From an uncultured bacterium (GTDB lineage: Bacteria; Cyanobacteriota; Vampirovibrionia; Gastranaerophilales; Gastranaerophilaceae), in NCBI GenBank assembly GCA_902772945.1, contig CACYCU010000085.1, forward strand, positions 1-15,004: DNA of 15,004 nt, read 5' to 3'. Made by a program: the position numbers and the translations under genes. Each line of letters starts with the position of its first letter. Position 1 is the stretch's first letter. Below, one piece after another: positions 1 through 7,088 of the stretch. The notes under the pieces were generated by a model that saw nothing but the letters and a program-made list of their open reading frames with translations, searched no databases and was not told where the DNA came from.

Positions 1-1
1 A

Positions 2-955
2 AATATAGATTATGAAAAAGCTCTTGCGCAGGATGTTGATATTGCGGAATTGCACAACACTCTTGGCACAACACTTTCATATTCTTACATAAATGACTTT
101 AATAAAATCGGAAGAATTTTTAGGGTATTTATGCAGGCAGAAAGTAATTACAGAGATAAAATTGAAGATTTACAGAGAATATATGTAATGAATAATCAAG
201 GAAAACCTGTTCCCATATCAACAATGATAACGGCAAAACAAATTACGGGTGCGGTATCAATTACCAGATTTAATCAATTCCGTTCCGTCCAAATTATGGG
301 TACCCAAGCAAACGGCAAAACCTCAGGCGATGCAATGAATGCTATGGAAGATTTGTCAAACAAAATTTTACCGAATGATTATACTTTTGCGTGGTCTGGA
401 ACTTCTTTGCAGGAAAAAGAATCTTCAGGACAAACAGGTATAGTTGTAGGTTTTGCATTGTTATTTGTTTATTTATTCCTAGTTGCATTGTATGAAAGCT
501 ACATGATACCTGTTGCGGTACTTTTAATATCACCTGTTGCTATTGTCGGAGCACTTATATTCCAATTAATGATGGGGCAGGCGCTTGATTTGTATTCTCA
601 AGTCGGATTAATTACTTTAATCGGTTTGGCTGCAAAACAATCTATTTTGATTGTAGAATTTGCAAAAGAAGAACATGAGAAAAACGGTTTGACAATTTAT
701 GATGCTGCGATTAAGTCAGCTTTGCTCAGATTTAGAGCAATTATGATGACAGAAGCTGCATTTATTTTGGGTATTCTACCTTTATTATTTGCTTCAGGAG
801 CCGGTGCAAACAGCAGAATTTCCGTAGGCTCAACGGTAATTGGCGGTATGATAGTTGCTGCTACTTTAGGTACGGTTTTAACTCCGGCATTTTATGTAAT
901 AGTACAAGATTTTGTAGATAAACATTTTAATAACAAGAAAGACGAAGAAGAATGA
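2..955 (+). CDS. RND efflux pump, inner-membrane transporter (3' part only)
   Basis: This is the C-terminal 317 residues of an AcrB/MexB-type (HAE1 family) proton-driven efflux transporter; the 5' part lies outside the window, so the first base of the window is already coding and the frame is open from base 2. The reading begins with a periplasmic porter/docking-type segment (ALAQDVDIAELHNTLG, then a stretch with YIND and IGRIFRV). From about base 440 it holds strongly hydrophobic membrane helices. The family signatures are visible as GLAAKQSILIVEFAKE (the usual GxxxKNAILIVEFA region) and FRAIMMTEAAFILGILPL, followed by a last helix GGMIVAATLGTVLTPAFY. It would sit in the inner membrane and export drugs, lipids or other amphiphiles through a trimeric outer-membrane channel. 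The stop overlaps the start of the downstream TolC-like gene by 4 bases (ATGA), so the two are translationally coupled. Substrate cannot be told from sequence. Confidence 0.95.
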   Translation, partial: NIDYEKALAQDVDIAELHNTLGTTLSYSYINDFNKIGRIFRVFMQAESNYRDKIEDLQRIYVMNNQGKPVPISTMITAKQITGAVSITRFNQFRSVQIMGTQANGKTSGDAMNAMEDLSNKILPNDYTFAWSGTSLQEKESSGQTGIVVGFALLFVYLFLVALYESYMIPVAVLLISPVAIVGALIFQLMMGQALDLYSQVGLITLIGLAAKQSILIVEFAKEEHEKNGLTIYDAAIKSALLRFRAIMMTEAAFILGILPLLFASGAGANSRISVGSTVIGGMIVAATLGTVLTPAFYVIVQDFVDKHFNNKKDEEE

Positions 956-2391
956 AAAGATTTTATATAAAATTTTTAATTGCAATGTTAGTAACCTGTA
1001 CAGTAGGAATAAGTTTTGATACGGTACAGGCTTTGGGATTAAAGCATAAAAAAGATTCTCAAGCGATAACCAATTCAAATAAAAAAGATTATAATATTGA
1101 GGATAGAATAAAATATACAAATGGTATGCATTCTATATTTTCGCTGGATGATTGTATCAAAATTGCAATAGAATATAATCCTTCTATACAGGCTTCTTTT
1201 TACAATCAGGATGCTTATAAATCAAGAATAGGTCAAGCTTGGGCTAATTATTTCCCATCCATTAATGCAGGAATTGAGCTTTCAAGAACAGGAAATCGTT
1301 ATAATAAAGAAATACCCCCATACTACAAAAGAAGCATTTATAACACAACTGGTTATGTCCCTTCTGTTTCTGCCAATATGTTGTTATTCGATTTTGGAAA
1401 AACAAAAGCTGTTGCAGATATGGCAAAACGACAGTATGAAGGAGCCCAAGAAAATACAAAGGAAAATATTAATATAATTATTTATGACATAAAAGCGACT
1501 TACTATAATATTTTGTTTGCACAAGCGCAAGTACATGTTTATCAAGATACTGTTAAAGACTATGAATTACAATTAAGTCAGGCAAAAGGTTTTTATGAGT
1601 ATGGTAAAAAACCAAAACTGGATATTGTTACTGCAGAATATAACCTTGGAAAAGCAAAATTAAATCTTGTAAAAGCTGAAGAAATTTTAAAAGTTGCTAA
1701 AATCAGGCTCTCTAAAATTATGGGTATCCCGGAGTATACAAATTATGAACTTTCGGATGAAATGTCCTTAAATAAATTCGGTATAGATTCGGAGGAGGCT
1801 ATTAAGCTTGCATTTGAATTAAGACCGGAATTAATATCAGCTCAAAAAGAAATGGAAGCAGCTAGGATGAATTTAAGAGCAGAAAGACGAAATTTTGCTC
1901 CCGATATCGGAATATATGGCAGTTACGGAAACAATATAGGTAGTGAATACGATGTTCGTACCGGGCAAATTGGAGTTGGTATAAATTATAATGGATTGAA
2001 TATAGCAAGGATAAAAAAACAAGTTGAAGAAGCTCGTTCAACATATAATATGACAAAAGCGCATTATCAAGAGGTAAAAGATACGGTATATTATAATGTA
2101 AAAAAATGTTATACCGAACTGCAAACGGCAAGCGAGGCCATCATAATGGCAAAACTTGCGCTTGACCAAGCAAAGGAACAATACAGGCAAGTTACAGGTC
2201 GTTATAAAGCCGGTGTCGGTGATGCTATAGAACTAAAGGACGGAGAAAATACATATTTGAATGCTCGTTTGGATTTCTATAATGCAATATTGAATTATAA
2301 TGTTACTGCGGCAAACTTAGAACAGGAAATAGGTGTTCCAATAAAACAAGTAGAAGAAAAAGTTATTGATATTACAAGTGAAGATTTATAA
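952..2391 (+). CDS. TolC-like outer-membrane efflux protein
   Basis: A 479-residue outer-membrane factor that would form the trimeric exit duct for the RND pump encoded just upstream. A signal peptide is visible at residues 1 to about 28 (basic KRFYIK, hydrophobic core, ending near VQA). After a short linker the two homologous OEP repeats follow: the first includes LDDCIKIAIEYNPSIQAS and a helical stretch with AQVHVYQDTVKDYELQLSQA; the second begins around EEAIKLAFELRPELISAQKE and ends with EQYRQVTGRYKAGVGDAIEL. The pattern DLxxAxxxYNxAxxxLEQxxG near the end, here as YNAILNYNVTAANLEQEIG, is typical of the family. Length is within the usual range (about 420-500). It starts at an ATG inside the pump gene's stop codon. 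A periplasmic adaptor (AcrA-like) would be expected upstream of the window. Confidence 0.93.
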   Translation: MKRFYIKFLIAMLVTCTVGISFDTVQALGLKHKKDSQAITNSNKKDYNIEDRIKYTNGMHSIFSLDDCIKIAIEYNPSIQASFYNQDAYKSRIGQAWANYFPSINAGIELSRTGNRYNKEIPPYYKRSIYNTTGYVPSVSANMLLFDFGKTKAVADMAKRQYEGAQENTKENINIIIYDIKATYYNILFAQAQVHVYQDTVKDYELQLSQAKGFYEYGKKPKLDIVTAEYNLGKAKLNLVKAEEILKVAKIRLSKIMGIPEYTNYELSDEMSLNKFGIDSEEAIKLAFELRPELISAQKEMEAARMNLRAERRNFAPDIGIYGSYGNNIGSEYDVRTGQIGVGINYNGLNIARIKKQVEEARSTYNMTKAHYQEVKDTVYYNVKKCYTELQTASEAIIMAKLALDQAKEQYRQVTGRYKAGVGDAIELKDGENTYLNARLDFYNAILNYNVTAANLEQEIGVPIKQVEEKVIDITSEDL

Positions 2392-2412
2392 AAATTATAA
2401 GGGTTGGTAAAT

Positions 2413-2826
2413 ATGCAGAAAATAACAAAATTAGCATTTATATTTTTGGTAGCAATTTTATGTATAGTCAATGTCGCATATTGTGCAGAGAAAGAAGTAA
2501 TATTGCAGACAACTTCAACATGGGATAATGCTAAATATAAAAAGTTAAAAATAAAAAATCCTGAAGTAACAGTATTAAAGATTGTTATTAATGCCGGCGA
2601 ATCTTTACCGATGCATAAGCACGATTTAGTCAATGTTGCATATGTAAAGAGAGGTACATTAACAGTTGTTACGGATAAAAATGAAGAAATAACACTACAC
2701 GAAGGAGAAAGCCTTCCTGAATTAGTAGGGAAATACCATTATGGTAAAAATACAGGGAATGAACCTGTTGAACTTATTGTTTTTTATATAGGAGAAAAAG
2801 GAACACCGTTATCAGTAAATAAATAG
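2413..2826 (+). CDS. Small exported cupin-domain protein
   Basis: A 137-residue protein with an N-terminal signal sequence (MQKITK, hydrophobic core to about residue 24, possible cleavage near AYCA) followed by one conserved cupin barrel. Cupin motif 1 is seen as PMHKHDLVNVAYVKRGTLTV, which keeps a His-x-His pair and the glycine; motif 2 is weaker (LPELVGKYHYGKNTGNEPVEL), with one His at a plausible metal-ligand position. I chose the ATG at 2413 because AAGGG lies 9 bases upstream; an in-frame TTG at 2404 directly abuts that site and would be badly spaced. It begins 21 bases after the TolC-like stop and is probably in the same operon. The family is functionally broad (small-molecule binding, isomerases, sensors), so its role in the periplasm or at the surface is unknown. 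Confidence 0.8.
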   Translation: MQKITKLAFIFLVAILCIVNVAYCAEKEVILQTTSTWDNAKYKKLKIKNPEVTVLKIVINAGESLPMHKHDLVNVAYVKRGTLTVVTDKNEEITLHEGESLPELVGKYHYGKNTGNEPVELIVFYIGEKGTPLSVNK

Positions 2827-2901
2827 TTTATAAATTTTTCTTACTAATTACAAAAATAAGAAAGAAGAAAAACACAACGAAAAAAATTATCAAATATAAA
2901 T

Positions 2902-2926
2902 AATTCCCCATATTATATGGGGAATT
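2902..2926. terminator. Palindromic hairpin between convergent genes
   Basis: The stretch reads AATTCCCCATAT, one central T, then the exact reverse complement ATATGGGGAATT. It forms a stem of about 11 base pairs with a tiny loop. It lies between two convergent genes (cupin on +, unknown protein on -), where a bidirectional terminator is expected. The following T-run is weak on the plus strand and only moderately T-rich on the minus strand, so efficiency is uncertain. Confidence 0.6.
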
Positions 2927-2974
2927 GCTAATTTAGATTAAAATGTATTAATTTAAACCTGTTGCACACAAGTT

Positions 2975-3460
2975 TTATTTACAAGCTCTTTGCAGGTTTT
3001 CAATAGTTCTGAATACGTGTTGCAAAAACGAATCTTCTCTTGTTGATTTTACTTCTCTTGATATCTGCAAATTTTGTTCTCCTTTTATAGGTATCATGTG
3101 GATAGTAGTAGTTTCTTTAGGATAAATTTTGTTTGTGTCGGCGTCAACTACGGCTGCCGCAATTTTTCCGGTCTTTTTATTTTTGACTACAATTCCGATA
3201 TGAGGAGATGACAATTCATCCAAATTGTCAAATTTGATATCTGATTTAAATTTTTGTTCAAGCTGTTCAGGATTATAAACGTCTATTGTCAGATTATTCT
3301 TTTTTGCAAAATTTGCAATGGGTTCTCGCATATTATTTAATTGCATATCTGCATCCGTTTTATAAGTCCATTTATTGTGAACTTGAAAGTATTTAGATAT
3401 ATTTCTTTCCCGTATTTTATTTTTTAATAGATTGATTTTTGAGTTTAATATAATTTTCAT
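2975..3460 (-). CDS. Unknown 161-residue protein
   Basis: I do not recognise this protein. The start is set at the ATG at 3460 because GGAG sits 7 bases upstream; an in-frame TTG four codons earlier overlaps the Shine-Dalgarno and is unlikely. It begins MKIILNSKINLLKNKI, a basic, asparagine-rich head with no membrane segment or clear signal peptide. The middle part contains HIGIVVKNKKTGKIAAAVVDAD, which looks like two beta strands joined by a turn, and the end (DSFLQHVFRTIENLQRA) is probably helical. It is soluble and mixed alpha/beta. It is the most downstream gene of a four-gene minus-strand island, and has its own likely -10 box (3506-3511), 72 bases after the adenylate kinase stop. The M-K-I-I start resembles the M-Q-I-Y and M-R-I-Y starts of its neighbours, although it lacks their SFT motif. 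Confidence 0.75.
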   Translation of the reverse strand: MKIILNSKINLLKNKIRERNISKYFQVHNKWTYKTDADMQLNNMREPIANFAKKNNLTIDVYNPEQLEQKFKSDIKFDNLDELSSPHIGIVVKNKKTGKIAAAVVDADTNKIYPKETTTIHMIPIKGEQNLQISREVKSTREDSFLQHVFRTIENLQRACK

Positions 3461-3505
3461 AATTTTCTCCAATAAATGTTAAAACCGAAAATAAAAATTT
3501 TTGCT

Positions 3506-3511
3506 ATTATA
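3506..3511 (-). promoter_or_regulatory. Likely -10 box for the 161-residue protein gene
   Basis: On the minus strand this is a perfect TATAAT, followed by AGCAAAAATTTTT. Transcription would start near 3499, giving a leader of roughly 39 bases that includes the GGAG ribosome site. No convincing -35 box was seen. A similar CTATAGCAAAAAA stretch precedes the next gene upstream in the island at nearly the same distance from its ATG. Confidence 0.45.
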
Positions 3512-3532
3512 ATTTATTATTTTATATAATGA

Positions 3533-4246
3533 TTATAATTTATCAATTATTTTTTCAAAAGTTTCCGATATTGGTGTGTTTTTATCGTGGACTTCTATAT
3601 CTATAACTTTATCTCCATAATATTTTAATAGCGGCAAAGTTTCTTTTTCATATTTTTCTATTCTTCGGCTTAAAATTTCCGGTGTATCATCCTCTCTTTT
3701 TATAAGTTTACCCCCGCATTTGCACCTTTGGGGTTTGCCGTCAATTGAGTATGTTCTGTAACAATCTTCGCAGATATATCTTTTTGCACATCGTTCATAC
3801 AAAATAGGTTTGTCTACTTCAAGATGTATAACTTTAAGTTTGGCGTCTTTATGCGCTTTTAAAACTTCTTTCAATTGTTCTGCTTCTTTTATGCTTCTCG
3901 GAAATCCTTCCAAAACGAATCCTTTTTTATATGCAGGTTCGGCTATTTGTTTTTTTATCGTTTCTATTAAAAATAATTTAACCATTTGAGTATATTTGGG
4001 GACAACTCCGAAACGTTCTATCAATTTTTGCGCTTGTTCCTGAAAGTGGTTGCCTTTTTTAGTTTCTTCTCTAATGACATTTCCGCTGCCTATATAAGGG
4101 ATAGAAAGTTTTTCTGAGATAATTCTGCCAAAAGTTCCTTTACCGCTGTTTGGTGCACCGATTAACAGGATAACATCTTTTGATGTAAATGATATTGGAG
4201 ATCTTTTATAAGCAGGGTTATATGAAGGATTAAAGTATATTTGCAT
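3533..4246 (-). CDS. Adenylate kinase-family protein with N-terminal extension
   Basis: A 237-residue protein whose residues 23-237 match adenylate kinase (ATP + AMP = 2 ADP). Visible parts: P-loop GAPNSGKGT (30-38); NMP-binding segment PYIGSGNVIREE (50-61) with the conserved Arg but Asn where most family members have Asp; EGFPRS (113-118), normally DGFPRT; and a LID domain with zinc-type cysteines C159, C162, C175, C177, then KREDDTPEILSRRIEKYEKET with the usual DD and Arg residues. The last cysteine pair is CxC rather than CxxC. Ahead of the P-loop is a 22-residue extension, containing NPSYNPAYKRSPISFTS, which is not part of the enzyme. The ATG at 4246 is preceded by GGAG; a TTG start four codons earlier is rejected because it overlaps that site. 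The gene follows the next upstream gene by 12 bases, so they are co-transcribed. It may be a second, specialised kinase beside a housekeeping adk elsewhere, which would matter for naming it. Confidence 0.85.
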   Translation of the reverse strand: MQIYFNPSYNPAYKRSPISFTSKDVILLIGAPNSGKGTFGRIISEKLSIPYIGSGNVIREETKKGNHFQEQAQKLIERFGVVPKYTQMVKLFLIETIKKQIAEPAYKKGFVLEGFPRSIKEAEQLKEVLKAHKDAKLKVIHLEVDKPILYERCAKRYICEDCYRTYSIDGKPQRCKCGGKLIKREDDTPEILSRRIEKYEKETLPLLKYYGDKVIDIEVHDKNTPISETFEKIIDKL

Positions 4247-4258
4247 AATATTCTCCAA

Positions 4259-4762
4259 TTATGCCAAGAGCTCAATAAACTTTTCTGCCTCAGATTGAAT
4301 TGAGGAATTTATTGTATTAATAATTTCTTTTTGATTATCGCTAAGATTAAATTTTTGTTTCAACTCACGTGTTAGTTTAGCCATATATGTGTACAGACTC
4401 AATCCTTTTCTGTCACAGATGGTTACATCTTCTCCGTTAATTTTAAATGTAGAGAATGAATAATCCTTGTATATATCATCATCTAAAATATTATGTTTTG
4501 TCATTTGAATTTCAACTTTGTTAGGAGTGATAAAAAAGCCGGTGTTTAAACCTTTTTGAGCTTTACCCATGGCAACCAAAAGTTCATTATAATCTTTGCC
4601 TTTTGAATCGTCGGTTAAATCCATGCGAATTTTATATTCGCATATTCCGAGTTCACCTTGTTTAATTTTTCCTGAACTTGAGGGGTATAGACCTATTTTA
4701 TTTTTTATTTGTCTGCTTTTTGCTATTTGTAAATTCCGTATTCCTGTAAATGATATTTCCAT
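4259..4762 (-). CDS. Unknown protein with N-terminal ISFTG motif
   Basis: A 167-residue protein I do not recognise. The ATG at 4762 is chosen because CGGAGAACAAA lies directly upstream; a longer reading from 4795 would bury that site. The protein begins MEISFTGIRNLQ, so the ISFTG motif is at residues 3-7. No transmembrane segment is evident. Residues around GELGICEYKIRMDL and GFFITPNKVEIQM look like beta strands; the C-terminal 55 residues, including LTRELKQKFNLSDNQKEI, look helical. Its stop lies 12 bases before the start of the adenylate kinase-like gene, and the intergenic gap contains only that gene's ribosome site, so the pair is one transcript. No function is claimed. Confidence 0.75.
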   Translation of the reverse strand: MEISFTGIRNLQIAKSRQIKNKIGLYPSSSGKIKQGELGICEYKIRMDLTDDSKGKDYNELLVAMGKAQKGLNTGFFITPNKVEIQMTKHNILDDDIYKDYSFSTFKINGEDVTICDRKGLSLYTYMAKLTRELKQKFNLSDNQKEIINTINSSIQSEAEKFIELLA

Positions 4763-4815
4763 TTTGTTCTCCGTTGATATATAAAATTCAAACAAAAACT
4801 TTTTTGCTATAGTTT

Positions 4816-5715
4816 TTATTTATTTAATATTTGGTTGATTATGCATTTGGAGTATTTTATTTCTCCCAATATTTTTGAGGGTAAAACTTCCTGGCAGTAG
4901 TGTTCGTGTTCTTTTATCAAAAGAAGTTTATTTAATGAATTTTCAAGATAAAGTATTTGTTTAGGTATATTATATTCTTGGGTTCGGCTTATTGTTTCGA
5001 GTAATTTCCCAATATCATTGCGAAGGATTAGAAATCGAGGTTCTTTTTCCTTAGTTAGTTCATCTATTATAATATTAATAAGCTTGCCGCCGAATTTTCT
5101 GTTATTTAGTTTGTCAGATTCACTAAAGCTTTTTTTTATTAGTGCTTTATAAACGCTTGTAATTATTGAAAAAGGATTGTCATCTTGATAAAAGTCAATA
5201 GCAGTGAGTGAATTTGTTTTTGGGTTATATATGATATTAGATGGTGCAAGATCGAAATTCATTCCAAGATTTCGAGCTTCTGTCAGTTGTGTAAATAATT
5301 TGATATATGATTCATTAGGAAGTTCCAGTATTTTATCAGAATTTTCCCATTGCAAGGGAACTCCTTCTATATATTTCATTATAGTTGCTTTATTTTTAGC
5401 TTTTGCGACTATGTGGTTAATTTTGTCTTGTTCTGATATATTAAAATTCCAAGTTCCAAAATTTATCGAATTTGTTTTTTTTAATATTTTTATGCAATAA
5501 TCCGTATCGGGAATTTTGTATACAGTTCCTTGAGAGCCAAACCCCAGACGATTTTTGATATTAATTGCATTTATAACTTGTTCGGATATCTTTTCCGAAC
5601 TCTGCTTTAAAAAGTTTTGGGAAGTAAATGAGACTGTATCTGTTGAGTAGTTTTTTTGTATGTTTTTTTGCTGATAATTTGTTAAATAATTTATGTTTAA
5701 ATTGTAAATTCGCAT
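4816..5715 (-). CDS. Protein-kinase-like protein with N-terminal VSFTS motif
   Basis: A 299-residue protein with the landmarks of the eukaryotic-like protein kinase fold in its first half. The glycine loop LGFGSQGTVYKI is at 57-68; the ATP-anchoring lysine is K76 in CIKILK; a hinge-like stretch IMKYIEGVPL is at 112-121; the catalytic loop is NFDLAPSNIIYN with D155 and N160; and the metal-binding D174 sits in AIDFYQ, in place of DFG. The catalytic loop has Asn-Phe where His/Tyr-Arg is usual, so it is a divergent or atypical kinase, perhaps small-molecule directed. The C-terminal 110 residues are helical and unassigned. Residues 1-35 precede the kinase domain and contain TVSFTSQ (27-33), the motif shared with its neighbours. 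No signal peptide or membrane anchor is seen. It has no clear Shine-Dalgarno site. It is the first gene of the island and faces the DNA glycosylase gene across 48 bases. Confidence 0.7.
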   Translation of the reverse strand: MRIYNLNINYLTNYQQKNIQKNYSTDTVSFTSQNFLKQSSEKISEQVINAINIKNRLGFGSQGTVYKIPDTDYCIKILKKTNSINFGTWNFNISEQDKINHIVAKAKNKATIMKYIEGVPLQWENSDKILELPNESYIKLFTQLTEARNLGMNFDLAPSNIIYNPKTNSLTAIDFYQDDNPFSIITSVYKALIKKSFSESDKLNNRKFGGKLINIIIDELTKEKEPRFLILRNDIGKLLETISRTQEYNIPKQILYLENSLNKLLLIKEHEHYCQEVLPSKILGEIKYSKCIINQILNK

Positions 5716-5748
5716 AACAAAATTTTTAAAACCTGTAAAAAAATTTTT

Positions 5749-5761
5749 TGTTATAATTATA
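5749..5761. promoter_or_regulatory. Divergent promoter with a palindromic -10 box
   Basis: The sequence TATAATTATA (5752-5761) is its own reverse complement, so each strand carries a perfect TATAAT. On the plus strand it is preceded by TGT, making an extended -10 (TGnTATAAT), and the last T lies six bases before the glycosylase ATG, so transcription should start at or next to that ATG. On the minus strand the start would be near 5749, giving about 34 bases of leader for the kinase-like gene. No -35 box is convincing for either. Confidence 0.6.
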
Positions 5762-5763
5762 TA

Positions 5764-6408
5764 ATGAAGTTAACAGATATAAAAAAAGAACTTAAAAGTA
5801 TAAAGCGAACAAGTTTTGGTATATCAATTCCGGAATTAAGAAAATTTGCAAAAAAAATAGCAAAAGGCAATTATGTGGAATTTCTGCAGAATGATGATTG
5901 CAAAACTTTTGAACAAAGGTTATTGCATGCTTTTGTAATAGGATATATCAATTGCGATATTGATTTACAGTTAAAATATTTTGAAAGTTTTATACCGTTT
6001 GTAGATGACTGGGCAGTTAATGATTCTTTGTGTCAAAATTTTAAAGTTGCAAGAAAATATCCTGATATAATTTGGCAATTTTTAATGAAGTATAAATCTT
6101 CAAAGAGAGAATTTGAGAGCAGGATAGTATCTGTGATGCTTCTTTCACATTTTTTGAATGATGAATATATTGATAGAGTAATTGAAGTTTTGAATAGCTT
6201 AAATACAGATGATTATTATTCACATATGGGTGTTGCATGGGCTGTTGCAACTGTGATGGGAAAATATCCTCAAAAATGTTTAGCGTATTTAAAATCGGAA
6301 AACTGTTCTCTTGATAAAATAACTTACAACAAATCTCTTCAAAAAATCAGAGAATCTTTCAGAGTCTCTGATAAGATAAAAATACAGACAAAGGAAATGA
6401 AAAAATGA
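5764..6408 (+). CDS. AlkD-family DNA alkylation repair glycosylase
   Basis: A 214-residue all-helical (HEAT-like repeat) protein of the AlkD/AlkC family, which removes 3-methyl and 7-methyl purines and bulky cationic adducts from DNA without flipping the base. The active-site residues known from Bacillus cereus AlkD (Trp109, Asp113, Arg148, Trp187) correspond to W83 and D87 in VDDWAVNDSL, R120 in FESRIVSVMLL, and W159 in MGVAWAVATVM; the residue spacing (4, 33, 39) nearly equals that of the reference (4, 35, 39). TYNKSLQKIRESFRV near the end is also typical. Length is about normal for compact members. There is no Shine-Dalgarno site; a perfect TATAAT ends six bases before the ATG, so a leaderless mRNA is expected. 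The stop overlaps the next gene by four bases. Confidence 0.88.
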   Translation: MKLTDIKKELKSIKRTSFGISIPELRKFAKKIAKGNYVEFLQNDDCKTFEQRLLHAFVIGYINCDIDLQLKYFESFIPFVDDWAVNDSLCQNFKVARKYPDIIWQFLMKYKSSKREFESRIVSVMLLSHFLNDEYIDRVIEVLNSLNTDDYYSHMGVAWAVATVMGKYPQKCLAYLKSENCSLDKITYNKSLQKIRESFRVSDKIKIQTKEMKK

Positions 6409-7076
6409 GCATAGAAGAAGCTATATATAAGCGATATAGCCCTGATTATAAAAAACTTGTTTCATATGGTTTTCAAAAAAAGAATAAAAATTTTTCAATA
6501 GAAAAAATATTTTTCGATAATCAATTCAAAGCTGTTATAGAAGTTGTAGGGGATACAGTTTGCGGTACTGTTTATGATTTGGAAAACAATGATGAATATT
6601 TACCTCTAAGGCTTGAATATCAAGAGGGATCATTTGTTAGTGAGGTAAGAGCTTCTTATGAAGAAGTTTTGACTGATATAAGGCAAAAATGCTTTGTCAA
6701 AAATTATTATATTTTTTCTCAATCAAATAGAATTACAGATCAAATAATAAAAAAATACGGTGATGAACCGGAATTTTTGTGGGAAAAGTTTCAAGGCTCA
6801 GGTATATTTAGAAATCCCAAAACGCAAAAATGGTATGCAGCAATTCTGGATGTTGACAGAAGTCGTCTTCAAAAAGGTAAAAAGGGTTTAATCGAAGTTA
6901 TAGATATAAAACTTTCTCCTGAGCATGTGGAAGAAATTATAAATATACCTAATTTTTATCAAGGATATCATATGAATAAAAAATATTGGATTTCTGTTAT
7001 ACTTGATGATTCGGTTGAGGATGAGAAAATAATGGAACTTGTTGAAGAAAGTCATTTATTATCATTTAAAAAATAA
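6405..7076 (+). CDS. MmcQ/YjbR-family protein
   Basis: A 223-residue protein whose second half (about 108-223) matches the MmcQ/YjbR family, a cysteine- and motif-poor fold often annotated as DNA-binding although its function is not established. Recognisable elements are KYGDEPEFLWEK, GIFRNPKTQKWYAAILDVDR, LIEVIDIKLSPEHVEEI, and YHMNKKYWISVILDD. The first 100 residues form an extra N-terminal domain (GFQKKNKNFSIEKIFF, ending near EVLTDIRQKCFV) that occurs in the longer members. The ATG overlaps the glycosylase stop, with AAGGAA eight bases upstream, so both proteins come from one transcript and are translated in step. The pairing with AlkD suggests a role in DNA damage handling, but this is guilt by association only. 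Confidence 0.8.
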   Translation: MSIEEAIYKRYSPDYKKLVSYGFQKKNKNFSIEKIFFDNQFKAVIEVVGDTVCGTVYDLENNDEYLPLRLEYQEGSFVSEVRASYEEVLTDIRQKCFVKNYYIFSQSNRITDQIIKKYGDEPEFLWEKFQGSGIFRNPKTQKWYAAILDVDRSRLQKGKKGLIEVIDIKLSPEHVEEIINIPNFYQGYHMNKKYWISVILDDSVEDEKIMELVEESHLLSFKK

Positions 7077-7088
7077 AACTCATTTTAT

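Noticed and set aside
5204..5500. 98-residue open frame on the plus strand inside the kinase-like gene
   Set aside because: It is antisense to a gene with clear kinase-fold motifs, has no ribosome site and no recognisable domain. It reflects low complexity and AT bias.
2975..6408. Defence island (kinase, nucleotide kinase, DNA repair protein)
   Set aside because: No nuclease, restriction, toxin-antitoxin, CRISPR or phage-related gene is present. AlkD-type repair is housekeeping. The grouping alone does not support a defence system.
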